Source: an uncultured cyanobacterium (GTDB lineage: Bacteria > Cyanobacteriota > Cyanobacteriia > PCC-6307 > Cyanobiaceae). Taken from it: a DNA stretch of 64,000 nt. Of this stretch, positions 8,041-17,571 are shown piece after piece. The stretch's first letter is position 1. Every line of letters starts with the position of its first letter. Under the pieces are notes generated by a model. That model searched no databases. It saw only the letters and a program-made list of their open reading frames with translations, and was not told the origin of the DNA. The DNA is taken from contig CAIOGZ010000036.1 of NCBI GenBank assembly GCA_903858015.1, positions 1-64,000 on the forward strand. The letters are read 5' to 3'. Both the position numbers and the translations under genes were made by a program.

Positions 8041-9791
8041 CAGCCTTGCCTGCGGATTAGCACCGGTCCGAGCACCAGCACATCCATTTTGGTTCGAAGG
8101 AAGCAATCCAGCGCCTGGCCTGGTGTGCAGACGATCGGTTCATTCTCGTTGAAGGAGGTGTTGAGCACCATGGGCACTCCGGTGCGGGCTTCAAAGGCAC
8201 GAATCAAGCGGTAATAACGACCGTTGCCAGCCTCACTGACCGTTTGCAGCCTGCCGGTGCCATCGACGTGGGTAACGGCTGGGATCTGGGCGCGTTTGGC
8301 TTCGCGGATCGGATAAACCTGCATCATGAACGGCACGTCACCATCGCGTTCAAACCAGTCCGGCACCGCCTCCCGCAGCACCGATGGGGCGAAAGGGCGG
8401 AAGGATTCGCGACGTTTGATTTTCAGATTGAGGATGTCCTTCATGTCGGCCCGGCGGGGATCCCCCAGGATGGAGCGGTGGCCAAGGGCCCTTGGCCCCC
8501 ATTCCATCCGACCGTCGAACCAACCGATCACGAGTCCCTCGGCAATGGCGGCGGCAACCTTGTCGCAGAGTTCGGTTTCAGCGGGGCGTTCGATCGTGCA
8601 AGCTGCGGCCTCAAGGGCGCTGGTACTGGCCGGGTCGCTCAGCAGGGTTTCGATTTCATCCGGAGCTGCTTCGCTGCCCAGGTAGGCATTCAGCATCGGT
8701 TGGCTGCGGGCTTGACCAAGGCCGTGCCACACATCCAAGGCCGCACCCAGGGCACCACCCGCATCTCCGGCAGCGGCCTGCACATACACCTGACGGAAGG
8801 GGGTCGACACCGTGACTTTGCCGTTGGCCACGGAGTTGGCGCCGCAGCCGCCGGCGATGCAGATGTTGTCGCTCGGATGCAGGCGATGCAGGGCCTTGAG
8901 CAGGTGGAAAAAGGCTTCTTCGTACATCACCTGGGCGGAGCGGGCGATGTCCATGTGCTGCTGGGCCAGGGGCTCCTCGGCTCGACGGGCTGGTCCCAGC
9001 AGGGTTTCCAGGGCCGGACTCCAGTGCTGGCCAACGGTGGGGATGCCATTGCTCCATTGGTGGGGAAGGTTTTGGCCGGCATGCTGGAACCAGCGCAGAT
9101 CCAGCCGGTAGGTGCCATCGGGCTGCAGCCGTACGATCTGTCGCATTTCCTCCATCCGGGTGGGTTGACCGTAGGGGGCAAGACCCATCACCTTGTATTC
9201 ATCGCCGTAGTGGGGAAAGCCGAGGTACTGGGTGATGGAGGTGTAAAAAGCGCCAAGCGAATGGGGAAACCAGATCTGGCCGTCGATCGTGAGCGAATTG
9301 CCAACGCCATAGCCCCAGGCTCCGCTAGAAAAATCGCCGAAGCCATCCACCGAGATCACAGCCGCCTCGGGAAAAGGGGAGGCGTAAAAGGCGGATGCCA
9401 AGTGGGCCCTGTGGTGTTCCACGAAGTGGAGTTCGGCCCCGATAGCTTCTCCCGGGAAGGCGGTGGCGAGTTGCTGGGGCAGGCCCGCCCGCTCCCGCTT
9501 GTTGCGCCAGCGGGCCAACAGGAATCGGGGATCTGGGCGGCTTACGGCGGTGTAGAGGAGTTTGCGGAGCCGGTGGGCCCCCGGCAAGGAATTGATCGCG
9601 ATATGGTCGATTTGGCCGATGGCCACCCCGGCATCGGCGAGACACCAGCGGATCGCTTCAGTGGGGAAGCCCGCCCAATGCTTGATGCGGCGAAAGCGTT
9701 CCTCTTCAGCTGCGGCAAGGATCTCACCGTCGCGGATCAGAGCCGCAGCAGCATCGGCGTGGAAAGCGTTGATCCCGAGGATGAGGGTCAT
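8040..9791 (-). CDS. O-carbamoyltransferase, NodU/CmcH/TobZ family
   Basis: A 583-residue protein of full family length. The N-terminal domain opens with ILGINAFHADAAAALI. It has the metal-binding HHRAHLASAF (about residue 125) and a VISVDGFGD segment. The C-terminal YrdC-unrelated domain shows WFDGRMEWGPRALGHRSI and a conserved MVLNTSFNENEPIV near the end. Members use carbamoyl phosphate and ATP to form carbamoyl-adenylate, then transfer the carbamoyl group to a sugar or antibiotic hydroxyl. In a glycan operon the likely target is a sugar of the repeat unit, either as nucleotide sugar or lipid-linked intermediate. It overlaps the asparagine synthetase upstream by ATGA and the GT2 downstream by one base. 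Confidence 0.93.
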   Translation of the reverse strand: MTLILGINAFHADAAAALIRDGEILAAAEEERFRRIKHWAGFPTEAIRWCLADAGVAIGQIDHIAINSLPGAHRLRKLLYTAVSRPDPRFLLARWRNKRERAGLPQQLATAFPGEAIGAELHFVEHHRAHLASAFYASPFPEAAVISVDGFGDFSSGAWGYGVGNSLTIDGQIWFPHSLGAFYTSITQYLGFPHYGDEYKVMGLAPYGQPTRMEEMRQIVRLQPDGTYRLDLRWFQHAGQNLPHQWSNGIPTVGQHWSPALETLLGPARRAEEPLAQQHMDIARSAQVMYEEAFFHLLKALHRLHPSDNICIAGGCGANSVANGKVTVSTPFRQVYVQAAAGDAGGALGAALDVWHGLGQARSQPMLNAYLGSEAAPDEIETLLSDPASTSALEAAACTIERPAETELCDKVAAAIAEGLVIGWFDGRMEWGPRALGHRSILGDPRRADMKDILNLKIKRRESFRPFAPSVLREAVPDWFERDGDVPFMMQVYPIREAKRAQIPAVTHVDGTGRLQTVSEAGNGRYYRLIRAFEARTGVPMVLNTSFNENEPIVCTPGQALDCFLRTKMDVLVLGPVLIRRQG

Positions 9792-11629
9792 GGGTGTTGA
9801 AGGTCGATCGCCAAGTGGTCACGAAGCCAGGTCTCCAGAACCATGAGGTTCCAGCGCCGGTACCAGGGACTCAAATCCAGGCCCGCTGGGGTGGAGGGTA
9901 CCTGCAGATTCAAAGGGGAGGCCGGGTCATCCAGCCAGAGCTGGAAGGGGAACCTGAAACCCTGTTTAGGGCGGTTTTTAAACCACTCCGGCAATTCAGG
10001 AACGCTGGCCTGGAGCAGGGCTTTACCCGGGGCTAGCCGCAGGGAGGGAATGATCGGGCTCAGCTGTCGCTGCAAGGTTGCGTCCACGAACGGCAGGCGC
10101 AGTTCCAGGGCCGAGGCCATGGACATCACATCACTATCAGGCAGGAGCTGGTTGCGCAGGTAACGGCAGCCCTCAAGCCAAGCCACGCCATCGGCTGGAT
10201 CGAGCTGGATCGGCGGTTCGTCTGCGGCTCCAGCAAGCGCAAGTCGGACGGGATCTGGCGCGGGCAATCCCCAGTGGCGCAACAGGGCAGCCACTTCCGA
10301 TGGGGTGAATTGCCCCCGCAGGCAGCGATGGGCTGCCTGCAACGAGGCTGGGCTTGCCAGGAATGTCGCCAATCTCTGACCCTTCTGCCGGGAGCCCCAT
10401 GGGGATCGCCGCAGAATTTTTGCAGTCAGGGGGCCGAAGGGGCCCAGCCGCCGGCGCCAGCGGAACAGCCTGGGTACGGTGCGGAAACTCGGGTAACCAC
10501 CGAACAGCTCATCACCACCGAGGCCCGAAAGCGCCACCTTCAGGCCCCGCTCCCTGGCTAGGCGGGACACGCACCAGGTGTTGAACCCATCGATCGATGG
10601 TTGGTCTTGGCTGGCCAGGAACTGGGGCAGCCAGGCGCGGGCCTGCTCGGCGTGGAGGGTGAGGGCGGTATGTTCCGCCCCAAACAGGGCCGCGATCCTG
10701 GCGGCGGGTTCGGATTCATCGAAACCTTCGGCGCCAGGGTCATCGAAGCCGATTGTGAACGTGTGAAGACCTGGCGGGGCGAGGGCGAGCAAGGCCGCTG
10801 AATCCAGGCCCGCACTCAGAAACAGCCCCACTGGCACATCACTCACCATGTGGGCCGCCACCGAGTCCCGCAGGGCGGAGCGGGTGAGATCGACCGCAGC
10901 TTGCCGATCGCTGATCACGGTGGGGTGACCTTCGCGGCGACGCTCCGGCCCCTGCATCAGGGTTTCGGGAAGCGGCATCCAAGCTGCGGTCTTGATCGCA
11001 CCGGCTTGCCAATGCAGCCAGTGGCCCCCTTGCAATCGCTGCACGCCGGCCACCAGGGTGAGGGGCTCGGGCACGGATCCGCTGGCCAGATAGGCGGCTA
11101 TCGCCTCCGGATCGGGCTGGCGGCGGATGCGGCCGCTAGCTAGCAGGGCGCGCAGCTCCGAAGCGAAGGCCAGTTCACCGCTGGCACCCCGCCAGAAATA
11201 GAGAGGCTTGATGCCGTGGGGATCGCGGGCCAGCAGGGCCGTGCCTTCCTGGCGGTCAAACAGGCAGAAGGCGAACATGCCACGCAGATCGGCCAGCCCG
11301 CCCCTGCCCCGACTGGCGATCCAGCGGAGCAGCACCTCGGTATCGCCGCTGCCTTGGAACCGTTGCCCCTCGGCCTCTAACCTGGCGCGCAAGCTGGCGT
11401 GGTTGTAGATCTCGCCGTTGAAAACGATCTGCCAGCGACCACAGGGAGAGGCCATCGGCTGGTGGCCGCTGGCGGAAAGATCGAGGATCGCCAGCCGGCT
11501 CTGCACCAGGCAGGTGAGTGGGTCCTCCCAACTGCCGGCGTCATCCGGTCCCCGGTGGGCGATGGCGGGGCCAACCCTCTGGGCAAAGGGGCCTGGTGGC
11601 GCCCCCAGTAGCCCGGCGATGCCGCACAT
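9788..11629 (-). CDS. asnB: Glutamine-hydrolysing asparagine synthetase-type amidotransferase
   Basis: A 613-residue two-domain protein. The mature N-terminus begins MCGIAGLLG, so Cys2 is the glutaminase nucleophile, with IAHRGPDDAG and VFNGEIYNH of the class II glutaminase following. The synthetase domain carries FLSAGLDSAAL, the ATP pyrophosphatase loop with Ala in place of the second Gly (SAGLDS for SGGLDS), and ALSGLGGDELFGGY further on. AsnB-like proteins are common in exosortase-linked polysaccharide clusters, where they probably amidate a sugar carboxylate or a peptide rather than make asparagine for growth. That role is inferred here from context. It begins within the preceding GT4 stop (TGATG at 11629) and overlaps the carbamoyltransferase by ATGA. 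Confidence 0.92.
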   Translation of the reverse strand: MCGIAGLLGAPPGPFAQRVGPAIAHRGPDDAGSWEDPLTCLVQSRLAILDLSASGHQPMASPCGRWQIVFNGEIYNHASLRARLEAEGQRFQGSGDTEVLLRWIASRGRGGLADLRGMFAFCLFDRQEGTALLARDPHGIKPLYFWRGASGELAFASELRALLASGRIRRQPDPEAIAAYLASGSVPEPLTLVAGVQRLQGGHWLHWQAGAIKTAAWMPLPETLMQGPERRREGHPTVISDRQAAVDLTRSALRDSVAAHMVSDVPVGLFLSAGLDSAALLALAPPGLHTFTIGFDDPGAEGFDESEPAARIAALFGAEHTALTLHAEQARAWLPQFLASQDQPSIDGFNTWCVSRLARERGLKVALSGLGGDELFGGYPSFRTVPRLFRWRRRLGPFGPLTAKILRRSPWGSRQKGQRLATFLASPASLQAAHRCLRGQFTPSEVAALLRHWGLPAPDPVRLALAGAADEPPIQLDPADGVAWLEGCRYLRNQLLPDSDVMSMASALELRLPFVDATLQRQLSPIIPSLRLAPGKALLQASVPELPEWFKNRPKQGFRFPFQLWLDDPASPLNLQVPSTPAGLDLSPWYRRWNLMVLETWLRDHLAIDLQHP

Positions 11630-12858
11630 CAGCTTTGCTCCGCCATCGCCCTGGCCAAGCTTGGCCAGGTAGCCCGCAGCTGGCTGCGGAAGGTGGCCCG
11701 GGCGGCAGCTGGACTGGCCTGATCCTGCACCCAGCCCAGGGCGCCGCTCGCCAAGCGGGCCCGGCGGGGGCGGTCGGCGGCGATAGCGGCGATGGCGTTG
11801 GCCATGGCCGCTGGCTCGGCATCCACGAGCTGGCCGGTGCGCTCAGCCACCACATATTGCTCTGGCCCTCCACAACGGGTGCTGACTACAGGCGCACCGC
11901 AGGCCATCGCCTCAAGCGCCGCAATGCAAAGGCCCTCCTGGTGGGAAGGAATTACGAATAGATCCAGGCTTTGCAGCAAGGACCCGAGATCGCTTGGGGC
12001 CAGGGGGGGATAGCAGCGAACCTGGCCGCTGATGCCGAGTTGCTTCAGTCGGGGTTGGAGCAGCTCTAGGTCCTTTTCGCCAGCGAGATGAAGCTCTACC
12101 GGTTCGCCTCGAGCCTGCAGCAGTTGGGTGGTTCTGAGCAGAAGATCGATGTTTTTGCGTGGATCGCCGTAGCGGCCGGCAAAGCCCAGCCGCCACGGCA
12201 CCACCGCGGCAGGATCGGGATGGAAGGTGCAGGTGTCAACGGGCATCAAAAGAACAGCGTCCATGGGCCGATCGGCAATCCTTGCCAGAGCGTCGGCGGT
12301 GTACTGGCTCAAGGCCATAATCCGGCCGTCGGGGGAACGCAGCACCTGGCGCTCCAGGCGACGTAGCACCGGTCCGTTCAGGCGTTGATCAAGCTGGCGC
12401 CGGGGCCAGCTGAAATTCCGTACCCGGTTGGCTCGATCCGCCTCCCAGGGGGTGGCCACCCAGGCCAGGAAAGGCAGACCGAGGCGGGCATAGGGCAAGG
12501 CGCACATGGGATTTCCGGTAACCGAAAGATGCAGCTGGCAGCTGGCGATCAGCTCACGCCAAGCCCGGCGGGGCAGGTAGTGGGTGAACTCCAGCTCCGG
12601 CAGCCAGCTGCCCAGGGCATGGGCTTCGTGGCCGCCATAGGCCGTTTGCCGCAAGCCAGCAGGGCGCCGCCCGCTGGCCAAGGCGTGGAGCGGTACAGAC
12701 AGACCGGGATGTTGGCTCCAGGGGGCATACCAGGCGTAAATCGGCTCGATGCCCAACTCCTGCAGCAGCCCACTGATGCAGCGGGTCATTGTGGGCACAC
12801 CGCCATCGATGGGTTCGATCGTGCTGATCAGGGCCCGCAGCCGGTGTCCGCTGCTCAT
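11629..12858 (-). CDS. Glycosyltransferase family 4 (GT-B)
   Basis: A 409-residue GT-B protein. The N-terminal acceptor domain (LRALISTIEPIDGGVPTMTRCI) is followed by a C-terminal domain starting near LGFAGRYGDPRKNIDLLLR. The nucleotide-sugar site is FVIPSHQEGLCIAALEAMACGAP, with the EX7E-type Glu pair of GT4 enzymes. No transmembrane helix is seen, so it probably works at the inner membrane face. It shares an ATGA overlap with the epimerase upstream (12855-12858). The sugar specificity is unknown. Confidence 0.9.
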   Translation of the reverse strand: MSSGHRLRALISTIEPIDGGVPTMTRCISGLLQELGIEPIYAWYAPWSQHPGLSVPLHALASGRRPAGLRQTAYGGHEAHALGSWLPELEFTHYLPRRAWRELIASCQLHLSVTGNPMCALPYARLGLPFLAWVATPWEADRANRVRNFSWPRRQLDQRLNGPVLRRLERQVLRSPDGRIMALSQYTADALARIADRPMDAVLLMPVDTCTFHPDPAAVVPWRLGFAGRYGDPRKNIDLLLRTTQLLQARGEPVELHLAGEKDLELLQPRLKQLGISGQVRCYPPLAPSDLGSLLQSLDLFVIPSHQEGLCIAALEAMACGAPVVSTRCGGPEQYVVAERTGQLVDAEPAAMANAIAAIAADRPRRARLASGALGWVQDQASPAAARATFRSQLRATWPSLARAMAEQS

Positions 12859-13889
12859 CCCTGCAGGAAGTCGAAGAGCTCTCGGTTCTCCCGAACCCAG
12901 CGGATCAAGTCACGAACGCCATCGCTCACCCCAACTTGGGGAGTCCACCCCATCAGCTCCTGTGCCTTGCGAATGTCACAGACGAAAACCGGTTGATCTC
13001 CAGGCCGAGTAGCACCAGAGCGCGGCGTGATCGTGAGCGAGAGCTCCTCCTCAAGGAACCCCAGCAGATCGCGCAGGCAGAGGGTGTTAGAGGGTCCGCC
13101 ACCGATGTTGAAGGCTTGGCCACTCACCGTGCTGCGATGGTTCCAAGCTGCTTCATAGGCCCGGGCTAGATCTTGTACGTTCAGAACGTCACGCGTTTGC
13201 CAACCGTCACCGTAGAGGGTTATCGGCTTGCCCAGCAGGGCGGCAATGCTGAACCAGGCCACCCAACCCTGGTCTTCGATGCCGAACTGGCGAATCCCAT
13301 AGATGCAGGATTGGCGGAAGCTGCAGGTCTGTAGGTCGTAGATGCGGGCGTAATCGATGGTGTACTGATCGGCCACGCCCTTGGAGCAACCGTAGGGGGA
13401 ATGGAAATCAAGGGGCTGGTGCTCAGGAACACCCAGGGGAAGGCTCTGGAAGACGTAGCCATGGTCTCCTCTGACCACGGGCACGGTTTCCATTCCTCCA
13501 TACACTTTGTTGGTGGAAGCATAGAGAACGAAGGCCTCTGGTGCTTGCAAGCGCACAGCCTCCATCACATTGAAGCTGCCGAGCGCATTGATTTCAAAAT
13601 CTTCGCGCGGATTAGTATATGAAGTGGTCACTGCCACCTGGGCCGCCAGGTGAAGCACCATCGAGGGTTTTAGCTCACGCATGACCTTGGCTAGGGCTTC
13701 AAAGTCACGGATATCGACCTGATGGAAGGCGATCTCCGGTCGCTGCTCCAGCAGCCAAGCCAGATTTTTCTCGGTGCCTCGGCGGGAGAGATTGTCGAGG
13801 ATCGTCACCATCCAGCCCCTGGAGGCGAAATGGATGGCGGCATTGGTGCCAATGAAGCCGGCACCGCCGGTGATCAGGATCGAAGGCAT
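12855..13889 (-). CDS. CDP-paratose 2-epimerase (RfbE)-like SDR enzyme
   Basis: A 344-residue extended SDR protein. ILITGGAGFIGTNAAIHFA is the NAD-binding loop, YASTNKVYG the catalytic Ser/Thr region, and SPYGCSKGVADQY the YxxxK pair. SFRQSCIYGIRQFGIEDQGW is a signature shared with CDP-tyvelose/paratose 2-epimerases of the RfbE group. Classical RfbE acts on CDP-paratose, but no CDP-glucose pathway genes (rfbF, rfbG, rfbS) are in this window. The substrate may therefore be different or the partners may be elsewhere. A 66-base gap separates it from the GT2 gene upstream in transcription, the largest gap inside the operon. Confidence 0.85.
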   Translation of the reverse strand: MPSILITGGAGFIGTNAAIHFASRGWMVTILDNLSRRGTEKNLAWLLEQRPEIAFHQVDIRDFEALAKVMRELKPSMVLHLAAQVAVTTSYTNPREDFEINALGSFNVMEAVRLQAPEAFVLYASTNKVYGGMETVPVVRGDHGYVFQSLPLGVPEHQPLDFHSPYGCSKGVADQYTIDYARIYDLQTCSFRQSCIYGIRQFGIEDQGWVAWFSIAALLGKPITLYGDGWQTRDVLNVQDLARAYEAAWNHRSTVSGQAFNIGGGPSNTLCLRDLLGFLEEELSLTITPRSGATRPGDQPVFVCDIRKAQELMGWTPQVGVSDGVRDLIRWVRENRELFDFLQG

Positions 13890-13955
13890 CGATCGGAAGG
13901 GATGGGTGACGATGGATGGAACCTGGCGAGCGTAAGCGGCATCGTGATCAATTCT

Positions 13956-14849
13956 TCAATGTTGTCCGGGAACCGTTGGATCAGCTTGATGGTCAAGCTG
14001 GGGTACAGCCCTGGTTGCCGCTTGGATTCGCTGGCGGCGGCTGCGCTGCTCTCCAAGCCACAACAGCAGCAAAAGCTCGGCGTAGGTGCGCTGCAGCGCG
14101 TAGGTCAAGCCTGCCCTGCCATCGAACAGGCCACCCCGCAGCACCAGGCAGAACAGCAGGGCAGCCAGGGGGGCTAGGGGGGTGTGCTTGCGCAGTCGAT
14201 CGATGGGGGACAACCGTCCGCTGGGGGTGGCCAGCAAGTTGGCCGCTTCAATCCGAAGGTACTTTTGTTGGGAGGCAAGCCAGCGATCCAGGGGTTTGCG
14301 GTCGTCGTGGAGAATCGCCAAATCGAGGCTAACCACTTTGCCACTGATCCCAACACGGTGTCCATGGCCTTCGTCTTGGTAGCGTCCTTGACGGGTGCGG
14401 TATAAGCATGTGCGTGGGGGTAGCAGCGAGCCCCGGAGGGGTTGGCCGTCGATGCAATAACGGAAGGGCAGGCTGTAGCCAGCCAGGTTCTCCCGTTCGG
14501 CTCGCTGCAGCAAGGCCGGCATCGCGATCGGCAGCTGCGAGGGAACGCCGTAGTCGGCATCGAGGCTAAGGACCCATTCACTACTGATCTGATCGAGGCC
14601 GAAGTTGCACTGGCTGGCGAAGCTGTCAAAGGTTCGATGCAAAACTCTCACGTTGGGACGGCTAGCCAGTATCTCAAGGGTGCCATCGGTGCTGCCGCTA
14701 TCGATCACTAGAACTTCTGGAACCCAACTCAGGCCTGCCAAGGTGCGCGCGATGTTGGCGGTTTCATTCCAGGTGAGTAGCAGGGCTGTCAGGGGCAGCC
14801 GGGGCAGCGAACGGAACGATTGCAGCCTGGGCTCAAGACTTTCTTTCAT
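13956..14849 (-). CDS. Glycosyltransferase family 2, WaaE/KdtX-like
   Basis: A 297-residue GT-A protein. LTALLLTWNETANIARTL, VLVIDSGSTDGT and WVLSLDADYGVP (the DXD metal site) occur in order in the first 100 residues. The layout resembles WaaE-like beta-glucosyltransferases of lipopolysaccharide cores. The C-terminal third is basic with one hydrophobic segment near residues 240-265. ATG 14849 is preferred because it overlaps the preceding stop as ATGA; the more distal ATG at 14936 would overlap that gene by 91 bases. The frame is intact. Confidence 0.88.
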   Translation of the reverse strand: MKESLEPRLQSFRSLPRLPLTALLLTWNETANIARTLAGLSWVPEVLVIDSGSTDGTLEILASRPNVRVLHRTFDSFASQCNFGLDQISSEWVLSLDADYGVPSQLPIAMPALLQRAERENLAGYSLPFRYCIDGQPLRGSLLPPRTCLYRTRQGRYQDEGHGHRVGISGKVVSLDLAILHDDRKPLDRWLASQQKYLRIEAANLLATPSGRLSPIDRLRKHTPLAPLAALLFCLVLRGGLFDGRAGLTYALQRTYAELLLLLWLGEQRSRRQRIQAATRAVPQLDHQADPTVPGQH

Positions 14850-16327
14850 GGCACAATCTCGGAGGAACTTTGGGTCAGGCGCTGCAATCGCTGTTGCTCC
14901 AGAACTTGCAACCGCTGTTGTTCCAGCAGTTGCCATTGAGCCTGCTGGCGGGCGACCAGGGTCGGGATGGCAAGAAAAGCACCAAAACCGAGGCTAAGAA
15001 GAATCAGGATAAACGGATCGGAGTAGACTTGAGCAGCAGAAAAGAAGAATAGAACATTGGCCATGGAAAACGAGACCAGGCCCAGCAACAGGAAAGACAC
15101 TTCGGGCTCAAGCCAAGGAAGAAGCTTAAAATTACGACGAATAGAAAGAAGAATCATGACCACAATGATCCCTCCAATGATTAAGCCTGGTAGGCCAAGC
15201 TCGGCTGCGATCCTGCCGCCACCTCCTTCGACGGAATAGGAGAGACCTTGAATCGAATTACGCTGATATACATCAATTTTAATGTTTCCCAGGTTTGCTC
15301 CAGCCCCGACGCCCAAGCCCAGTCCCTGGGAAACTTCAAGGGCTCGTTGCAAAGCACCGATCCCCTGACCTTGGAAACGCTCAAAGATTGCATCCTTAGC
15401 GGTAGCAGCACGGTTGAGGTATAGATCAAATGAATCACCTTTGGAGCTGATCATGAACAGGGCGTAGCCTCCATAGGCCATAGCGGCACCACCAAGGACA
15501 CTCGAAATCACCCTTTCCCTCGAAGCGGCGGATGCCTTGCGGCTAAATAGGAGTAGGTAGATAGCGGTGAAGACCAGGACCAAGACCACGGCCTTGCGGC
15601 GGCCGGTAGGGATGGTGAGGTATGTGAATGCTGCTGCAAGAACAATTAGGCCGAGCTGGTTTGCTGACTTTTTGTCGGCACTGACCGCGAGGGTAATTGA
15701 AAAGCATGCCGCTGCGGCGAAGTGCCAAGCCGCGATTTCGCTGGTTCTCCACAGACCTGAAATACCCTGCGCCGAAAAACCTTCGAAGGTGATTTTAATA
15801 CCCTCTCCCACTTCACTGAGGAGCGGGTTGCTCATGCCCCTAAAGCTTAGCCAAGCGGAGACCGCATAAACAGATGCCATGACTAGATAGATTTTAATGA
15901 TTTTCTTCAGGGTTTTGGGGTCGGATCCCACCAGATAGCCCGCCCAAAGCCCAATCGCTGGAGCTATGTAAAAGGCAGCCCCAAAACCCATAAGCTGTAA
16001 ATTGCCAAAGCGCATCAATGAATTAAGGGACTGTACTCCGATCAACAGGAAGTAGATCGGAATCCATTCCTGGATTTGGGGCACCGTCCAAAACATCGCA
16101 CGTAGACTAGTGGTTCCATTGGCTTTTTCGTACATCACTATTAGGGTAAGGACGAAGGCGATCAGAACCAGCCCCACCATGAGACTGGGCTGTCCTGGGG
16201 TGATCTTCCGCAAGGGATCCTGGAGGAAGCCGATCACGACTGTCACCAGTAACCCGCCGCGCCAGTTGCCATCTAGCAAAACGAGGGCGAGGCCTCCAAA
16301 CATCAGAACCAGCAGAAGGCTTGTCAT
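14846..16327 (-). CDS. O-antigen ligase/polymerase-like membrane protein
   Basis: A 493-residue polytopic protein with about ten to twelve hydrophobic helices and a long extracytoplasmic loop around residues 300-380, the architecture of the Wzy/WaaL (O-antigen ligase) superfamily. The loop holds a motif near LGLGVGAGANLGNI. This is the only candidate polymerase or ligase of the operon: it would join undecaprenyl-linked units into polymer, or transfer them to an acceptor such as lipid A or protein. The C-terminal tail (about 455-493) is a Gln/Leu-rich repeat with LLEQQRLQVLEQQRLQRL that probably forms a short coiled coil in the cytoplasm. Family members cannot be split into polymerase or ligase by sequence alone. 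Confidence 0.85.
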   Translation of the reverse strand: MTSLLLVLMFGGLALVLLDGNWRGGLLVTVVIGFLQDPLRKITPGQPSLMVGLVLIAFVLTLIVMYEKANGTTSLRAMFWTVPQIQEWIPIYFLLIGVQSLNSLMRFGNLQLMGFGAAFYIAPAIGLWAGYLVGSDPKTLKKIIKIYLVMASVYAVSAWLSFRGMSNPLLSEVGEGIKITFEGFSAQGISGLWRTSEIAAWHFAAAACFSITLAVSADKKSANQLGLIVLAAAFTYLTIPTGRRKAVVLVLVFTAIYLLLFSRKASAASRERVISSVLGGAAMAYGGYALFMISSKGDSFDLYLNRAATAKDAIFERFQGQGIGALQRALEVSQGLGLGVGAGANLGNIKIDVYQRNSIQGLSYSVEGGGGRIAAELGLPGLIIGGIIVVMILLSIRRNFKLLPWLEPEVSFLLLGLVSFSMANVLFFFSAAQVYSDPFILILLSLGFGAFLAIPTLVARQQAQWQLLEQQRLQVLEQQRLQRLTQSSSEIVP

Positions 16328-17571
16328 GGAATGGCTTTGAATGTGGGTCGATTTTTATTTAGACGGGCGGCTGATCTCGTGCCTCGGGAAGAGTCTAGAA
16401 TGCTTGTATAGTTTGAAGCTAGGCTGCTGGCGATGGCTGGCCAAGCGAAGTGCTCTGCTGCAAGCTTGCGGGCCGCCTCACGGGTCGCCCCGTTGGGGCC
16501 GCCCAGGGCAAGCATCAGGGTTGAGGCCAGTTGGGGCGGCGCACTTTCGCACACCAGTCCGGCTCCGGCCGCCTGCACCATCTCGGCTACGGCCACCTGG
16601 GGAGAAAGGATGGCAGGTGTGCCTGCCGCCAGGCCTTCCACCACGGCGATGCCGAAGTTTTCGGCAGCAGAAGGCAACACCAGCCAGTCGGCAGCTGCCA
16701 GCTCCTGGTCTTTCAGCCTTCCCTCCACGTGGCCAAGCCAGAGGCAGCGGCTTGCGATTCCAAGCTGGCTACTGAGTTCCCGCAGCTGCTGTTCATAGCT
16801 GGCTTCCCCCCTTCCGGCGATGCGCAGCTCCCATGCCGCCTGCGGCCGTTGTTGTGCGACCAGGGCTAGGGCCTCTAAAAGTCGTTCAAGCTGCTTTTTA
16901 GGGTGCAAGCGTGATAAGAACAGGAAGCGAGTGAGCCGGCGGTCTGCCGCATCCGATTGGTTGGCCCCCCTTGGCTGATGGACGCTGAGCTGAACCCCAA
17001 GCGGCAGGACCAGGGCAGGGGGGAGCAGCCCCAGGGGGCGAGCCTCATCCCGTTCGGCAGCGGTTGTGTAGTGGAGTGCGGCGGCTCCCTGCAGGTTTCG
17101 CTCTTCCACCAAGCGCAGCATCCAGCGTTTGCGGCCTTCACTTTGGGAAAGGCTCCAGGGGCTCAGCTGACCGATGGTCCGCACCAGGTAAGGAATGCCC
17201 GCATGGCGTGCTTCGCGCATCGACCAGGTGGATGGGAAGGAGAAAATGGCATGCACATGCAGCAGGTCGTAGCGCTGGATGTGGCTTGATAGCCACTGGA
17301 CTAGGCCTGGGGAGATCGCGAATTCCCTGAGGGCCTGAACGGGCGGACTCCAACGCGGAAAGGCAATCAGGGGCACCCCATGGCGATCAATCCAGCGTCC
17401 CGTGGGCAGGGAGGGATCTAAGCCCGGGCCGTGGTCATTGGTGGTGAGGATCGAGGCATCAACCCCCTGGCCGCAGAGGGCTTGGACCATTTCCTGGACG
17501 GCCTTGCTTGGGCCGCCCCGCAGGGGGCTGATCGAGGGGATCACATGCAAAACGCGCAGTGGGGCTGTCAT
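16324..17571 (-). CDS. Glycosyltransferase family 4 (GT-B)
   Basis: A 415-residue GT4 protein. LRVLHVIPSISPLRGGPSKAV is the glycine-rich N-terminal loop. RFLFLSRLHPKKQLERLLEAL starts the C-terminal domain, and LVLPSAAENFGIAVVEGLAAGTP holds the Glu pair that contacts the nucleotide sugar. It overlaps both neighbours by ATGA, so it is coupled to the bifunctional transferase upstream and to the polymerase/ligase-like gene downstream. The last 30 residues are divergent and basic. The frame is intact. Confidence 0.9.
   Translation of the reverse strand: MTAPLRVLHVIPSISPLRGGPSKAVQEMVQALCGQGVDASILTTNDHGPGLDPSLPTGRWIDRHGVPLIAFPRWSPPVQALREFAISPGLVQWLSSHIQRYDLLHVHAIFSFPSTWSMREARHAGIPYLVRTIGQLSPWSLSQSEGRKRWMLRLVEERNLQGAAALHYTTAAERDEARPLGLLPPALVLPLGVQLSVHQPRGANQSDAADRRLTRFLFLSRLHPKKQLERLLEALALVAQQRPQAAWELRIAGRGEASYEQQLRELSSQLGIASRCLWLGHVEGRLKDQELAAADWLVLPSAAENFGIAVVEGLAAGTPAILSPQVAVAEMVQAAGAGLVCESAPPQLASTLMLALGGPNGATREAARKLAAEHFAWPAIASSLASNYTSILDSSRGTRSAARLNKNRPTFKAIP

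Noticed and set aside
8244-9800. 518-codon open frame antisense to the carbamoyltransferase gene
   Set aside because: It mirrors a conserved gene on the other strand, has Gly/His-rich composition and no motif. It is a composition artefact.
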